From positions 1-5,599 of the forward strand of contig DATJCC010000025.1 in the NCBI GenBank assembly GCA_035514995.1: a DNA stretch of 5,599 nt, given 5' to 3'. Positions 1 to 5,599 of this stretch are shown here, piece after piece. The stretch is from Leucobacter_A sp035514995 (GTDB taxonomy: Bacteria > Actinomycetota > Actinomycetes > Actinomycetales > Microbacteriaceae). A program made the position numbers and the translations under genes. The first letter of the stretch is position 1. Every line of letters starts with the position of its first letter. The notes beneath the pieces were generated by a model. That model ran no database searches. It had not been told where the DNA came from and saw only the letters and a list, made by a program, of their open reading frames with translations.

Positions 1-877
1 GCAAAAACCGAAGTTCGCTATCAAAGTCATCTTCTATTATTAATGTGCCATTGTATTTAGCCCATGCTATAAGTTCGTGTCTTCTCTCAAGCGGTAGCGC
101 CGCGCCTTCAGGGTGCTGATAGCTTGGAGTTACAATAACCGCATCTAGAAATGCGTTTGGAAGCGCTCTAACAAGGAGCCCTTGTTTATCTACTGGCAGA
201 AGTACTATTTGTGCACCGTGTTGTGATGCAACAGCGCTCAGAGTAGACGGCCCACCCTCTTCAACACCGATTATTAGATTTCTACCACGCGTAGTTCCAA
301 GAGCTGTTAAAAGCAACCCCAAACCTTCACGGGCTCCACCAGTAATTAGAATATCTTCAGCATCTCTAAGCGTTGCCCGCATTACGCGCAGATGTTCTGC
401 GATTTCTTTTTGAAGCCAGGCAGAGCCTTGAGCAGGTAGCTCATACTCCAGCTGGGGAGATACCGCAGCTGTACGCCAAGCTTGCTTCCATGCTGGCCGT
501 CTAGTCAGATCTCCGAGGGATTGCGTCGGGTCACGTTCGTCACGTAATGGCCGCGGCTCTACATCATTTTCTGTTGGTTGTTTGACTGTCTTCTTCGGCT
601 CATCAGGCTGGAATAGAGACAAACTGGGGTTAACAACGGTCCCGCTTCCCTGTCTGGCTTCTAAATATCCTTCTGCGATCAATTGTTCGTAGGCTACAAC
701 AATTGTGCCCCGAGAAACCCCTAAATCTTTAGCCAGTCGACGACTGGGAGGTAATACATCGCCACTTTTTAGTTTTTTGGTATCTATAGAGTCTCTTAGT
801 GATCGCACGATTTTTGAACTCATAGATCCGCCAGATTCATCGTGCAGATCTATCACAAGCTCAACCTGTTTAACCAT
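1..877 (-). CDS. pdxR: PdxR-like MocR-family transcriptional regulator (GntR HTH plus aminotransferase-like domain), 3' end beyond window
   Basis: Reading leftward from the ATG at 877-875 gives 292 residues with no stop before the window edge, so the C-terminal part is missing. Residues about 20-82 form a GntR-type winged helix-turn-helix (LPPSRRLAKDLGVSRGTIV, then YEQLIAEGYLEARQGSGT). A polar, proline- and charge-rich linker follows (about 84-125). From about residue 128 the protein is a fold-type I aminotransferase-like domain. Visible hallmarks are ITGGAREGL (178-186), VTPSYQHPEGAALPLERR (249-266) and IEDDFDSELRF (281-291), which holds the Asp expected to contact the PLP ring nitrogen. The PLP-binding Lys would lie past the edge and cannot be checked. 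MocR proteins divergent from pdxS are known as PdxR and activate PLP synthesis genes when PLP is low; the name here rests on that position as well as the domains. The start has an AAGGTG ribosome site at 893-888. Confidence 0.93.
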   Translation of the reverse strand, partial: MVKQVELVIDLHDESGGSMSSKIVRSLRDSIDTKKLKSGDVLPPSRRLAKDLGVSRGTIVVAYEQLIAEGYLEARQGSGTVVNPSLSLFQPDEPKKTVKQPTENDVEPRPLRDERDPTQSLGDLTRRPAWKQAWRTAAVSPQLEYELPAQGSAWLQKEIAEHLRVMRATLRDAEDILITGGAREGLGLLLTALGTTRGRNLIIGVEEGGPSTLSAVASQHGAQIVLLPVDKQGLLVRALPNAFLDAVIVTPSYQHPEGAALPLERRHELIAWAKYNGTLIIEDDFDSELRFL

Positions 878-887
878 TTATAATCAA

Positions 888-893
888 CACCTT
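888..893 (-). promoter_or_regulatory. Ribosome binding site of the pdxR-like gene
   Basis: On the minus strand AAGGTG lies 10 bases before the ATG at 877. It is close to the AAGGAG consensus, with slightly long spacing. It supports this start over the in-frame ATG at residue 19. It also means that pdxR, unlike pdxS, is probably translated from a leadered mRNA. Confidence 0.6.
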
Positions 894-918
894 ATAAAAC
901 ACCATTTAATTGGTACAT

Positions 919-936
919 CAAAAAATCATTTTTTTG
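919..936. promoter_or_regulatory. A-tract/T-tract dyad upstream of the pdxS promoter
   Basis: Six A (920-925), the spacer TCA and seven T (929-935), flanked by C and G, form a small inverted repeat. It overlaps the proposed pdxS -35 box. Phased A/T tracts bend DNA, which could help a dimeric MocR regulator bridge separated sites. It could also be read as a short hairpin, but its arms are pure A/T and it lies between divergent promoters, so a terminator is unlikely. Confidence 0.3.
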
Positions 937-962
937 GATCTATCTTTAAACCATTTTATAGC
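934..962 (+). promoter_or_regulatory. Predicted pdxS promoter (-35 TTGGAT, 17-base spacer, -10 TATAGC)
   Basis: TTGGAT at 934-939 and TATAGC at 957-962 are separated by exactly 17 bases, the optimum for a housekeeping sigma factor. Transcription would begin near 969-970, only about 6 bases before the ATG at 976. That fits the lack of a purine-rich ribosome site there and implies an almost leaderless mRNA, common in actinobacteria. The right-hand ACCATTT repeat overlaps the -10 box, so a protein bound there would affect RNA polymerase directly. Confidence 0.5.
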
Positions 963-975
963 GGATCATTTAAAT

Positions 976-1896
976 ATGAACAAAAATAATTCCCCAATTC
1001 CTTCCCCATCTAGATCCACACGCCAGGTAAGGAGAGGAGTAGCTGACTCTCTTAAAGGTGGTGTGATTATGGATGTAGTCACCCCTGAACAAGCTCGTAT
1101 CGCAGAAGATGCCGGGGCAATCGCTGTTATGGCACTTGAAAGAGTTCCCGCAGACATCAGAGCTCAAGGTGGAGTCGCAAGAATGTCTAGCCCAGAGTTG
1201 ATCGAAGGCATCATGGAAACCGTCGATATTCCGGTAATGGCAAAGGTTAGGATCGGTCATTTTGTCGAAGCTCAAATTATTGAGCATCTTGGTGTTGACT
1301 ATATTGACGAATCAGAAGTTTTATCTCCCGCTGATTATGTGAATCACATAGATAAACATGCTTTTAAGGTTCCTTTTGTGTGTGGAGCAACCAACCTCGG
1401 TGAAGCACTGCGGCGCATCTCTGAGGGAGCAGCGTTCATCCGTTCAAAAGGCGAGGCGGGTACGGGAGACGTATCTCAAGCAACAGGACACATCCGTCAG
1501 ATTTTGGCAGAAATCGCTCACCTTCACGGCGTTTTCAGTTCGAACCCAGATGAACTTTATGTGCACGCCAAAAATATGCAAGCTCCTATAGAACTTGTTT
1601 ATGAAGTTGCCGAAACTGGAAAGCTTCCTGTAACTCTTTTCACAGCAGGTGGGGTTGCGACACCCGCCGATGCTGCGATGATGATGCAGTTGGGAGCTGA
1701 CGGAGTGTTTGTAGGCTCAGGTATATTCAAATCAGGCAACCCAGCGGCTAGAGCAGCAGCTGTTGTTCAAGCCACCGCAAACTTTAAAGACGCAAAAATG
1801 ATCGCTGATGCTTCACGCGGACTCGGCGAAGCTATGGTAGGAATAAATGTACAGGATCTTCCCGCTCCGCACCGCTTAGCTGAAAGAGGTTGGTAA
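976..1896 (+). CDS. pdxS: Pyridoxal 5'-phosphate synthase, synthase subunit PdxS
   Basis: PdxS makes PLP in the cytosol from ribose 5-phosphate, glyceraldehyde 3-phosphate and ammonia normally supplied by the glutaminase PdxT. The 306-residue product is a full-length (beta/alpha)8 barrel. Visible signatures are GGVIMDVVTPEQARIAEDAG (28-47), MALERVPADIRAQGGVARM (52-70), MAKVRIGHFVEAQ (88-100), DYIDESEVL, RSKGEAGTGDV (156-166) and AAMMMQLGADGVFVGSGIFK (233-252). Catalytic residues are present: Asp33, the substrate-binding Lys90 in MAKVRIGH, and Lys158, equivalent to Asp24, Lys81 and Lys149 of the Bacillus enzyme. The frame stays open back to an ATG at 910, but those extra 22 residues are AT-rich, non-conserved and would cover the promoter, so 976 is preferred. 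The N-terminal 20 residues are Ser/Pro/Asn-rich. No pdxT follows: the next gene is convergent. Confidence 0.97.
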   Translation: MNKNNSPIPSPSRSTRQVRRGVADSLKGGVIMDVVTPEQARIAEDAGAIAVMALERVPADIRAQGGVARMSSPELIEGIMETVDIPVMAKVRIGHFVEAQIIEHLGVDYIDESEVLSPADYVNHIDKHAFKVPFVCGATNLGEALRRISEGAAFIRSKGEAGTGDVSQATGHIRQILAEIAHLHGVFSSNPDELYVHAKNMQAPIELVYEVAETGKLPVTLFTAGGVATPADAAMMMQLGADGVFVGSGIFKSGNPAARAAAVVQATANFKDAKMIADASRGLGEAMVGINVQDLPAPHRLAERGW

Positions 1897-3030
1897 CTAG
1901 ACTTGCTGAGGGTCGAGCACTCGCGCAACTTCACTTGCATCGAGTTGCTCGATCCTTTCTGGTTTCCATTTTGGGCTTTGGTCTTTATCAATTACAAGAG
2001 CACGCACACCTTCAACGAAGTCTGGGCGATTAAATAAACGTGTTAATATCCTCAGATCGTCTTCTAAAACCTCTTTTATCCCCAAACCCAAAGCTCTAGT
2101 TCTAGCTATCTGCGCGATGCTCACTGCCAATGAAGTTGGACTCATTTCACGCAGAGTCTTTGCGAGAGCAACGTGCTCATTCTTGTCGCTGGATTCCGTT
2201 AAATTGACTAAGGTTTGAACTGAACTAATAGCACTTTCTGCGAGCGCTCGGGCTCCCGGCTCGCTCATATTTTCTGTTGTTACCTCTGTCAGTTTTTTAA
2301 AGGCTCTTTCAAGTAACGGATCTATCCATTTTTGTTCTTTTAGTAGCGCTGATGGTCCTGGCTCATCTGCATAAGTATTTGCGATCTGGTAGAAATCGGT
2401 TTCCTCTAAATTTGTCGCGTTGAGCTCTTCTATGAATTGCTCAATCTTTGCTTCTGGCACAAAAAGATCAGCAAATCCGAGCGCTATCGCGTCTGCGGCA
2501 TCCATGTTGGTCGCTGTTAACGCTAAGTACTCTCCCAACTTTCCCGGGCTTTTGGACAAAAGCAAATTGCCGCCTACGTCTGGCATTATGCCTATTTTTG
2601 TTTCTGGCATTGCAAGTCGTGACGTTTCGGTGACTATACGAAGGTGGCTGTGGCCGGACAGACCTATCCCGCCACCCATTGTGATACCTGACATTATTCC
2701 GATGACTGGCACTTTTGAGGTGGCAATCATCAGATCAAGTTCGTATTCGCGAGAAATGAACTTTGGAGCATTCTTAGCGTTTTCAGCTGCCATCTCTTTG
2801 ATGTCTCCGCCACCGCTTAAGCCGCGTTCCCCTGCGCCGTCTATGATAATGATTCTGGTGCCGTCTGTTTGTGCGATTTGCATCGCTTTGATCATTTGGT
2901 TGACCATTTGAAGGTTAATGGCGTTTAACGCTTTAGGCCTGTTGAGAGTTATGCGTGTGAGGGTTTCTTTTTTATCTACAAGAATTAACTTTTCAGCGGT
3001 TTCGACTTCATTCGATTTCATGCCAACCAT
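1897..3030 (-). CDS. 3-hydroxyisobutyryl-CoA hydrolase-like protein (enoyl-CoA hydratase/isomerase family)
   Basis: The 377-residue product is longer than plain enoyl-CoA hydratases (about 260) and matches the 3-hydroxyisobutyryl-CoA hydrolase branch, which releases CoA from 3-hydroxyisobutyryl-CoA in valine breakdown. Crotonase-fold marks run in order: ITLNRPKALNAIN (27-39), the oxyanion-hole segment LSGGGDIKEM (71-80), GITMGGGIGLSGHSHLRIVTE (115-135, with GGG at 119-121), then MPETKIGIMPDVGG (141-154). Glu143 and Asp151 are the acidic pair expected of the hydrolase group. The C-terminal part has SPTSLAVSIAQ (297-307) and FNRPDFVEGVRALVIDKD (333-350), typical of this branch. Most relatives read GFFPDVGG; this one has GIMPDVGG. 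No strong ribosome site is seen, and an ATG three codons in (3021) is an alternative start. The MFS gene lies 48 bases upstream on the same strand. Substrate is inferred from family; other short branched acyl-CoAs are possible. Confidence 0.85.
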   Translation of the reverse strand: MVGMKSNEVETAEKLILVDKKETLTRITLNRPKALNAINLQMVNQMIKAMQIAQTDGTRIIIIDGAGERGLSGGGDIKEMAAENAKNAPKFISREYELDLMIATSKVPVIGIMSGITMGGGIGLSGHSHLRIVTETSRLAMPETKIGIMPDVGGNLLLSKSPGKLGEYLALTATNMDAADAIALGFADLFVPEAKIEQFIEELNATNLEETDFYQIANTYADEPGPSALLKEQKWIDPLLERAFKKLTEVTTENMSEPGARALAESAISSVQTLVNLTESSDKNEHVALAKTLREMSPTSLAVSIAQIARTRALGLGIKEVLEDDLRILTRLFNRPDFVEGVRALVIDKDQSPKWKPERIEQLDASEVARVLDPQQV

Positions 3031-3078
3031 TCTTGCAGAGTTTTTGTAGAGCTTTTTTGTGGTGGTTTTGTTTTTAGT

Positions 3079-4392
3079 CTATGGCTTAGGATTCTGAGAA
3101 CTGTATTGCAGAAAAGCATGTGCCGTTTTTGTGAGAATGGCCATGGCTATGACTATAGCTGCGCCTCCGATCAGTGGTGGAGCCCAAAGAGCAAGCGCAG
3201 CCGCAGCCGAGCCTGCGAACATGTCTCCCACTCTCGGTCCTCCTGTGACAACCACTGTTGAGATTCCTTGTAATCTTCCACGCATGTTATCTGGTGCTGC
3301 TACTTGCAAAATGGTTGATCGGAATATAGCACTGATGTTATCTGCAGCCCCAGAGAGGGCGAGTGCGATAAATGCCATGGCTATGAGTGCGTATCGGGGG
3401 TTACCATTCGGTGCTCCGCCCGTTAGTAGTGCATACAGTAGCACTGCACCAAAACTGACTATTGTTGCTCCATAGCAAAGAATAGATAGAGTTACTGCTT
3501 TGCCGTGTTTTTGTACTCGACCAAGCCATCCTGAGGTCAGACTAGAAATCAATGCGCCCACTGCCACTGAAGCGCTAAGCAAGCCCGCAGTTGTATAACC
3601 CCCTCCAAGAACTAGCGTGCCAGCTGCTGGATAGAGAACGCGCGGTTGTCCAAGGGACATCGCAATAATGTCGTAAGTGAATGTGGCTCTAATGTTTGGT
3701 GATTTTTTAAGAAACCGGATGCCATCAAGGAGTGATTTTAGGCCTGGTTTTTGAGTTTTTCCCTCAGGTGTTATAGCAGGGAGTGTGAAAATGCCTAAGA
3801 ATCCAGCTGTAAAAAGAACTGCATCTATCGAGTATGTTATTGCGAAGCCTAAACTGCTAGCGAGAATGCCGGCCAGGGCTGGTCCCACTGTCACTGAAAC
3901 ACCGAAACCTATGCCGTGTAGAGCGCTTGCTGCTGGAAGGAGCTGCGGTGTTAGCAACCGAGGCATTATGGCCGATTTTGTTGTCCACATGATGGTTGAT
4001 GAGGCTGCATTGATCGAGGCCAGTATGTAGAGCGTCAGTGTTGCTGCGCCTCCAGAGAAAGTTATGATCGCTAACGTTGTTATGGAGATCCAGGAAATAC
4101 TCGCTGAGATGAGTGACACTTTGCGACGGTCAAAGGCATCTGCGATCATCCCGCCCCAAAGTCCAGCAATTATCATAGGGCCAATTGCCCACAGAGCTAA
4201 TAAAGAAACTGCAAATGTTGATTTCGTTAGATCATAAACGTGCATTCCTACAGCGACTGTGGTCATGTTAGCGCCAATTTGCGAAACAGCTCCGCCTAGC
4301 CACAACCTTTTGAATGCTCTGCTGTAGCTAAGTGGGGTGAGGTCAACCATAAAGCTTTTCTTGGAGCGTCTATTGGTCTCTTCATTCATCAC
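3079..4392 (-). CDS. MFS exporter of the EntS-like (MFS_3) family
   Basis: This 437-residue hydrophobic protein has roughly 12 membrane segments and belongs to the major facilitator superfamily. The loop between segments 2 and 3 carries the family signature as GMIADAFDRRKV (81-92). The segment AAPDNMRGRLQGISTVVVTG (365-384), followed by GPRVGD, resembles the late-loop region of EntS-type exporters, proton-driven pumps that release siderophores or drugs. A polar central loop at about 205-235 splits the two six-helix halves. Translation could begin at GTG 4392 or at the adjacent ATG 4389. A third candidate, ATG 4350 (residue 15), starts right at VDLTPLSYSRAFKRLW, where homology to the family probably begins. 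No siderophore or antibiotic synthesis gene is nearby, so the substrate is unknown. The hydrolase gene follows after 48 bases without an evident terminator, so cotranscription is possible. Confidence 0.85.
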   Translation of the reverse strand: MMNEETNRRSKKSFMVDLTPLSYSRAFKRLWLGGAVSQIGANMTTVAVGMHVYDLTKSTFAVSLLALWAIGPMIIAGLWGGMIADAFDRRKVSLISASISWISITTLAIITFSGGAATLTLYILASINAASSTIMWTTKSAIMPRLLTPQLLPAASALHGIGFGVSVTVGPALAGILASSLGFAITYSIDAVLFTAGFLGIFTLPAITPEGKTQKPGLKSLLDGIRFLKKSPNIRATFTYDIIAMSLGQPRVLYPAAGTLVLGGGYTTAGLLSASVAVGALISSLTSGWLGRVQKHGKAVTLSILCYGATIVSFGAVLLYALLTGGAPNGNPRYALIAMAFIALALSGAADNISAIFRSTILQVAAPDNMRGRLQGISTVVVTGGPRVGDMFAGSAAAALALWAPPLIGGAAIVIAMAILTKTAHAFLQYSSQNPKP

Positions 4393-4395
4393 TAT

Positions 4396-4410
4396 TTACA
4401 GTAACAGTAA
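4396..4410. repeat. ACAGTA tandem repeat/palindrome in the divergent MFS-HExxH promoter region
   Basis: TTACAGTAACAGTAA contains two head-to-tail ACAGTA copies (4398-4403 and 4404-4409). It also contains a 9-base palindrome, TTACAGTAA (4396-4404), centred on the A at 4400. It sits 4 bases upstream of the GTG start of the MFS gene. On the minus strand each copy reads TACTGT, which fits the actinobacterial -10 pattern TANNNT, so it may be promoter, operator or both. The bases alone do not decide this. Confidence 0.35.
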
Positions 4411-4421
4411 GCCCAACAAGG

Positions 4422-4427
4422 TACGCT
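4422..4427 (+). promoter_or_regulatory. Predicted -10 box (TACGCT) for a leaderless transcript of the HExxH protein gene
   Basis: TACGCT matches the TANNNT -10 pattern of actinobacterial housekeeping promoters. It ends 7 bases before the ATG at 4435, so transcription would start on or next to the start codon. There is no purine-rich ribosome site in front of that ATG, which agrees with leaderless translation. No convincing -35 box was found at the right distance. Confidence 0.4.
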
Positions 4428-4434
4428 GTTTTGT

Positions 4435-4842
4435 ATGGTGCATGATGAGCCGCGACTTCGACTGCGTAGAAAGCCTTACCCGTTTGCCTGGTTTGGATAT
4501 GCATACGCAACACTGGTGGGGTTTGTCTGGGGTTTCATACTCAGTCAGGGAAAGATAGAACGTCACGGAAAGCTTTGGGTCTTCAGGGGTATGCCTAAAT
4601 GGTCATTTGGCCGAGGTGGGGCATGTGTTGGTGCGTGCTATCTGACTGCTAATAATGTAACACCAGATATCCTCGCTCACGAAGAAATTCACCGTCAACA
4701 GTGGCGCACCTACGGAATGATGATGCCGTTTCTATATTTGCTATCCGGACGCAATCCATTACAAAATATTTTTGAAATAGAAGCTGGTCTGACTGATGGC
4801 GGATACCTATCTAAAAGCGATGTCAAAAATAATAACCTTTAA
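4435..4842 (+). CDS. Small membrane-anchored protein with HExxH zinc-metallopeptidase motif
   Basis: The 135-residue product begins with a basic stretch (RLRLRRK, 7-13), then one hydrophobic segment at about 17-37. By the positive-inside rule the rest would face outside the membrane. Residues 82-86 read HEEIH, the HExxH zinc motif, in the context AHEEIHRQQW (81-90). Glu114 and Glu116 in FEIEAGL are downstream candidates for the third zinc ligand, as in gluzincin-type peptidases. A short hydrophobic stretch (PFLYLL, 98-103) lies between. Glycine-rich GRGGACVGACYL (59-70) precedes the motif. I do not recognise a named family; it is much shorter than classical peptidases, so activity is inferred and it may be a non-enzymatic relative. 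The metallo-hydrolase gene begins 12 bases after its stop, indicating one operon. Confidence 0.75.
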   Translation: MVHDEPRLRLRRKPYPFAWFGYAYATLVGFVWGFILSQGKIERHGKLWVFRGMPKWSFGRGGACVGACYLTANNVTPDILAHEEIHRQQWRTYGMMMPFLYLLSGRNPLQNIFEIEAGLTDGGYLSKSDVKNNNL

Positions 4843-4847
4843 AGGAG
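4841..4847 (+). promoter_or_regulatory. Ribosome binding site of the metallo-beta-lactamase-fold gene
   Basis: AAAGGAG is a near-perfect ribosome binding site with 7 bases to the ATG at 4855. It overlaps the TAA stop of the HExxH gene (4840-4842), which favours translational coupling. It is the strongest ribosome site in the window and fixes this start. Confidence 0.85.
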
Positions 4848-4854
4848 CGAGTTA

Positions 4855-5496
4855 ATGACCGAGAACATGCACAAACCTCGCATCGAACACCTACTAACTA
4901 ACGGTGTGCTGATGCGTGAGGCGCAAGGTTTTGAGATTGAAAATAATGTGTGGCTTATCGGAGATGACAAAGAAGTCATAATAATTGATGCGGCTCATGA
5001 TGCAAAACTTATTGCTGAAGCAGTTGGAAAACGGACGGCTCTTGGGATTTTGTTAACCCACGGTCACGAAGACCATATAAACGCGGCTCTAGAAACCGCT
5101 TCCCTGCTCGATACCCAGCTTTATCTGCATCCGGATGATCTTTTTTTGTGGCGTGAAATATATACAGAAGATCCTGATTTCTCAATATCTCACGGCCAAG
5201 AATTTCACGTCGCTGGCGTAGACTTAGTCTCCCTCCACACACCTGGCCACACGCCAGGTTCGGTTAGTTTCGCAGTTAAAGGCGAAGGCGTTGTGTTTTC
5301 AGGTGACACCCTTTTTCATGGGGGTCCGGGAGCCACACGGTGGGAATACAGTGATTTTAGCCAGATCATAAATTCAATTCAAAAAGAGTTGTTTGCTCTT
5401 CACGACGACACTCTAGTTCTCCCTGGACACGGCGCAAGCACTTCTGTTAAAGCAGAAAAAGTGCAACTTGAGTCATATATTTCGAGGGGTTGGTAA
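4855..5496 (+). CDS. Metallo-beta-lactamase-fold hydrolase, glyoxalase II-like
   Basis: This 213-residue, probably cytosolic protein (no signal peptide or membrane segment) has a complete binuclear metal site. The first motif is THGHEDH, with His69, His71, Asp73 and His74. Further ligands are His132 in TPGHTPGS, Asp151 in SGDTLF and His192 in LPGHGAST. The order and spacing match glyoxalase II-like members, which hydrolyse thioesters such as S-lactoylglutathione; actinobacteria with mycothiol carry many of uncertain substrate. The C-terminal helical extension of true glyoxalase II (about 250 residues) is absent, so the protein is a short relative and a thioesterase or other hydrolase role is only inferred. 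It lies 12 bases behind the HExxH gene, and another gene seems to start 4 bases after its stop. Confidence 0.9.
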   Translation: MTENMHKPRIEHLLTNGVLMREAQGFEIENNVWLIGDDKEVIIIDAAHDAKLIAEAVGKRTALGILLTHGHEDHINAALETASLLDTQLYLHPDDLFLWREIYTEDPDFSISHGQEFHVAGVDLVSLHTPGHTPGSVSFAVKGEGVVFSGDTLFHGGPGATRWEYSDFSQIINSIQKELFALHDDTLVLPGHGASTSVKAEKVQLESYISRGW

Positions 5497-5500
5497 GCAG

Positions 5501-5599
5501 GTGACCCACAGCTTTTCTTCCGACGGGATTGTTGATGAATTTCAGTTTCTGTCTTCTGACGCGAAGCGCGTGGGACGAACCTCTCCCCTACCTAAAGTC
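5501..5599 (+). CDS. N-terminus of a downstream gene, possibly an alpha/beta hydrolase, cut by the window end
   Basis: A GTG at 5501, 4 bases after the preceding stop, opens a frame of 33 codons to the window end. It starts MTHSFSSDGIVDEF and ends in RTSPLPKV. AGGGG at 5485-5489, inside the previous gene, lies 11 bases upstream and may act as its ribosome site. The pattern of an acidic and aromatic lead followed by a PLP-x-V segment resembles the N-terminal extension of some actinobacterial alpha/beta hydrolases. No nucleophile elbow or other catalytic motif is inside the window, so the family is a guess. Tight spacing suggests it is the third gene of the operon. Confidence 0.4.
   Translation, partial: MTHSFSSDGIVDEFQFLSSDAKRVGRTSPLPKV

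Larger units (their letters stand above)
872..960. repeat. Three ACCATTT direct repeats in the pdxR-pdxS control region (candidate regulator binding sites)
   Basis: ACCATTT occurs on the plus strand at 873-879, 901-907 and 950-956. The outer two are longer matches: AACCATTTATA at 872-882 and AACCATTTTATA at 949-960. The left copy covers the pdxR start codon and the right copy runs into the proposed pdxS -10 box. MocR/PdxR regulators are known to bind direct repeats in their divergent promoters, so these are reasonable operator candidates. The repeats are AT-rich, and chance or start-codon coincidence cannot be excluded without comparing related genomes. Confidence 0.4.

Noticed and set aside
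910..975. Upstream in-frame ATG extending PdxS by 22 residues
   Set aside because: The extension is AT-rich, unlike known PdxS N-termini, lacks a ribosome site and would overlap the proposed promoter and repeats. The ATG at 976 gives a usual PdxS length.
705..989. Plus-strand open frame across the pdxR 5' end and intergenic region
   Set aside because: It is antisense to the conserved helix-turn-helix coding region, spans the divergent promoter and resembles no protein.
2420..2911. Plus-strand open frame of 163 codons opposite the CoA hydrolase gene
   Set aside because: It lies wholly antisense to a well-supported gene, shows no domain-like sequence and has no ribosome site; it is a frame shadow.
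3037..3060. Imperfect tandem repeat AGAGTTTTTGT / AGAGCTTTTTTGT between the MFS and hydrolase genes, considered as a terminator or slippage site
   Set aside because: There is no inverted-repeat stem, and the T-runs lie on the plus strand, so the minus-strand transcript has A-runs, not a terminator U-tract. Probably low-complexity spacer.
3131..3475. Plus-strand open frame of 114 codons opposite the MFS gene
   Set aside because: Its Ala/Met/Pro-rich composition is what results from reading the reverse complement of membrane-protein codons.
1..5599. Possible defence island, mobile element, CRISPR array or toxin-antitoxin system
   Set aside because: All sizeable genes fall in metabolic, regulatory or transport families. 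No transposase, integrase, regularly spaced repeats or toxin-like pair was seen on either strand.

Overview
The window reads as an ordinary chromosomal segment of a moderately low-GC actinobacterium. The strongest evidence is the PdxS protein, which has actinobacterial sequence features throughout and ends in LAERGW. The MocR-type regulator divergent from pdxS, the near-leaderless starts and the style of the metallo-hydrolase pair point the same way. A Mycobacteriales/Corynebacterium-like host is plausible, but the genus cannot be settled from this sequence. By eye the base composition is fairly even, and I see no insertion sequence, phage gene, tRNA, rRNA or CRISPR array.

Layout. (1) Bases 1-877, minus strand: the N-terminal 292 residues of a MocR/PdxR-type regulator (GntR helix-turn-helix plus aminotransferase-like domain), cut off by the left edge. 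(2) Bases 878-975: an AT-rich divergent promoter region with three ACCATTT repeats, an A-tract dyad and a good -35/-10 pair for pdxS. (3) Bases 976-1896, plus strand: pdxS, the synthase subunit of pyridoxal 5'-phosphate (PLP) synthase, with no pdxT behind it. (4) Bases 1897-3030, minus strand: a 3-hydroxyisobutyryl-CoA hydrolase-like member of the enoyl-CoA hydratase family, whose stop codon directly abuts that of pdxS. (5) Bases 3079-4392, minus strand: an EntS-like MFS exporter upstream of, and possibly cotranscribed with, the hydrolase. (6) Bases 4393-4434: a compact divergent promoter. (7) From 4435 rightward, plus strand: a small membrane-anchored protein with an HExxH motif (4435-4842), a glyoxalase II-like metallo-beta-lactamase-fold hydrolase (4855-5496), and the start of a third gene at GTG 5501, possibly an alpha/beta hydrolase. 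These three look like one operon.

How the genes fit together. pdxR and pdxS form the well-known pair in which a MocR regulator senses PLP and controls PLP synthesis from a shared intergenic region. The exporter and CoA-thioester hydrolase have no obvious link to vitamin B6. The rightward operon groups a putative zinc protease with putative hydrolases of unknown substrate. No clearly new system is visible. The most interesting points are the solo pdxS, the repeat layout of its operator region, the zero-gap convergent junction and the minimal HExxH membrane protein.
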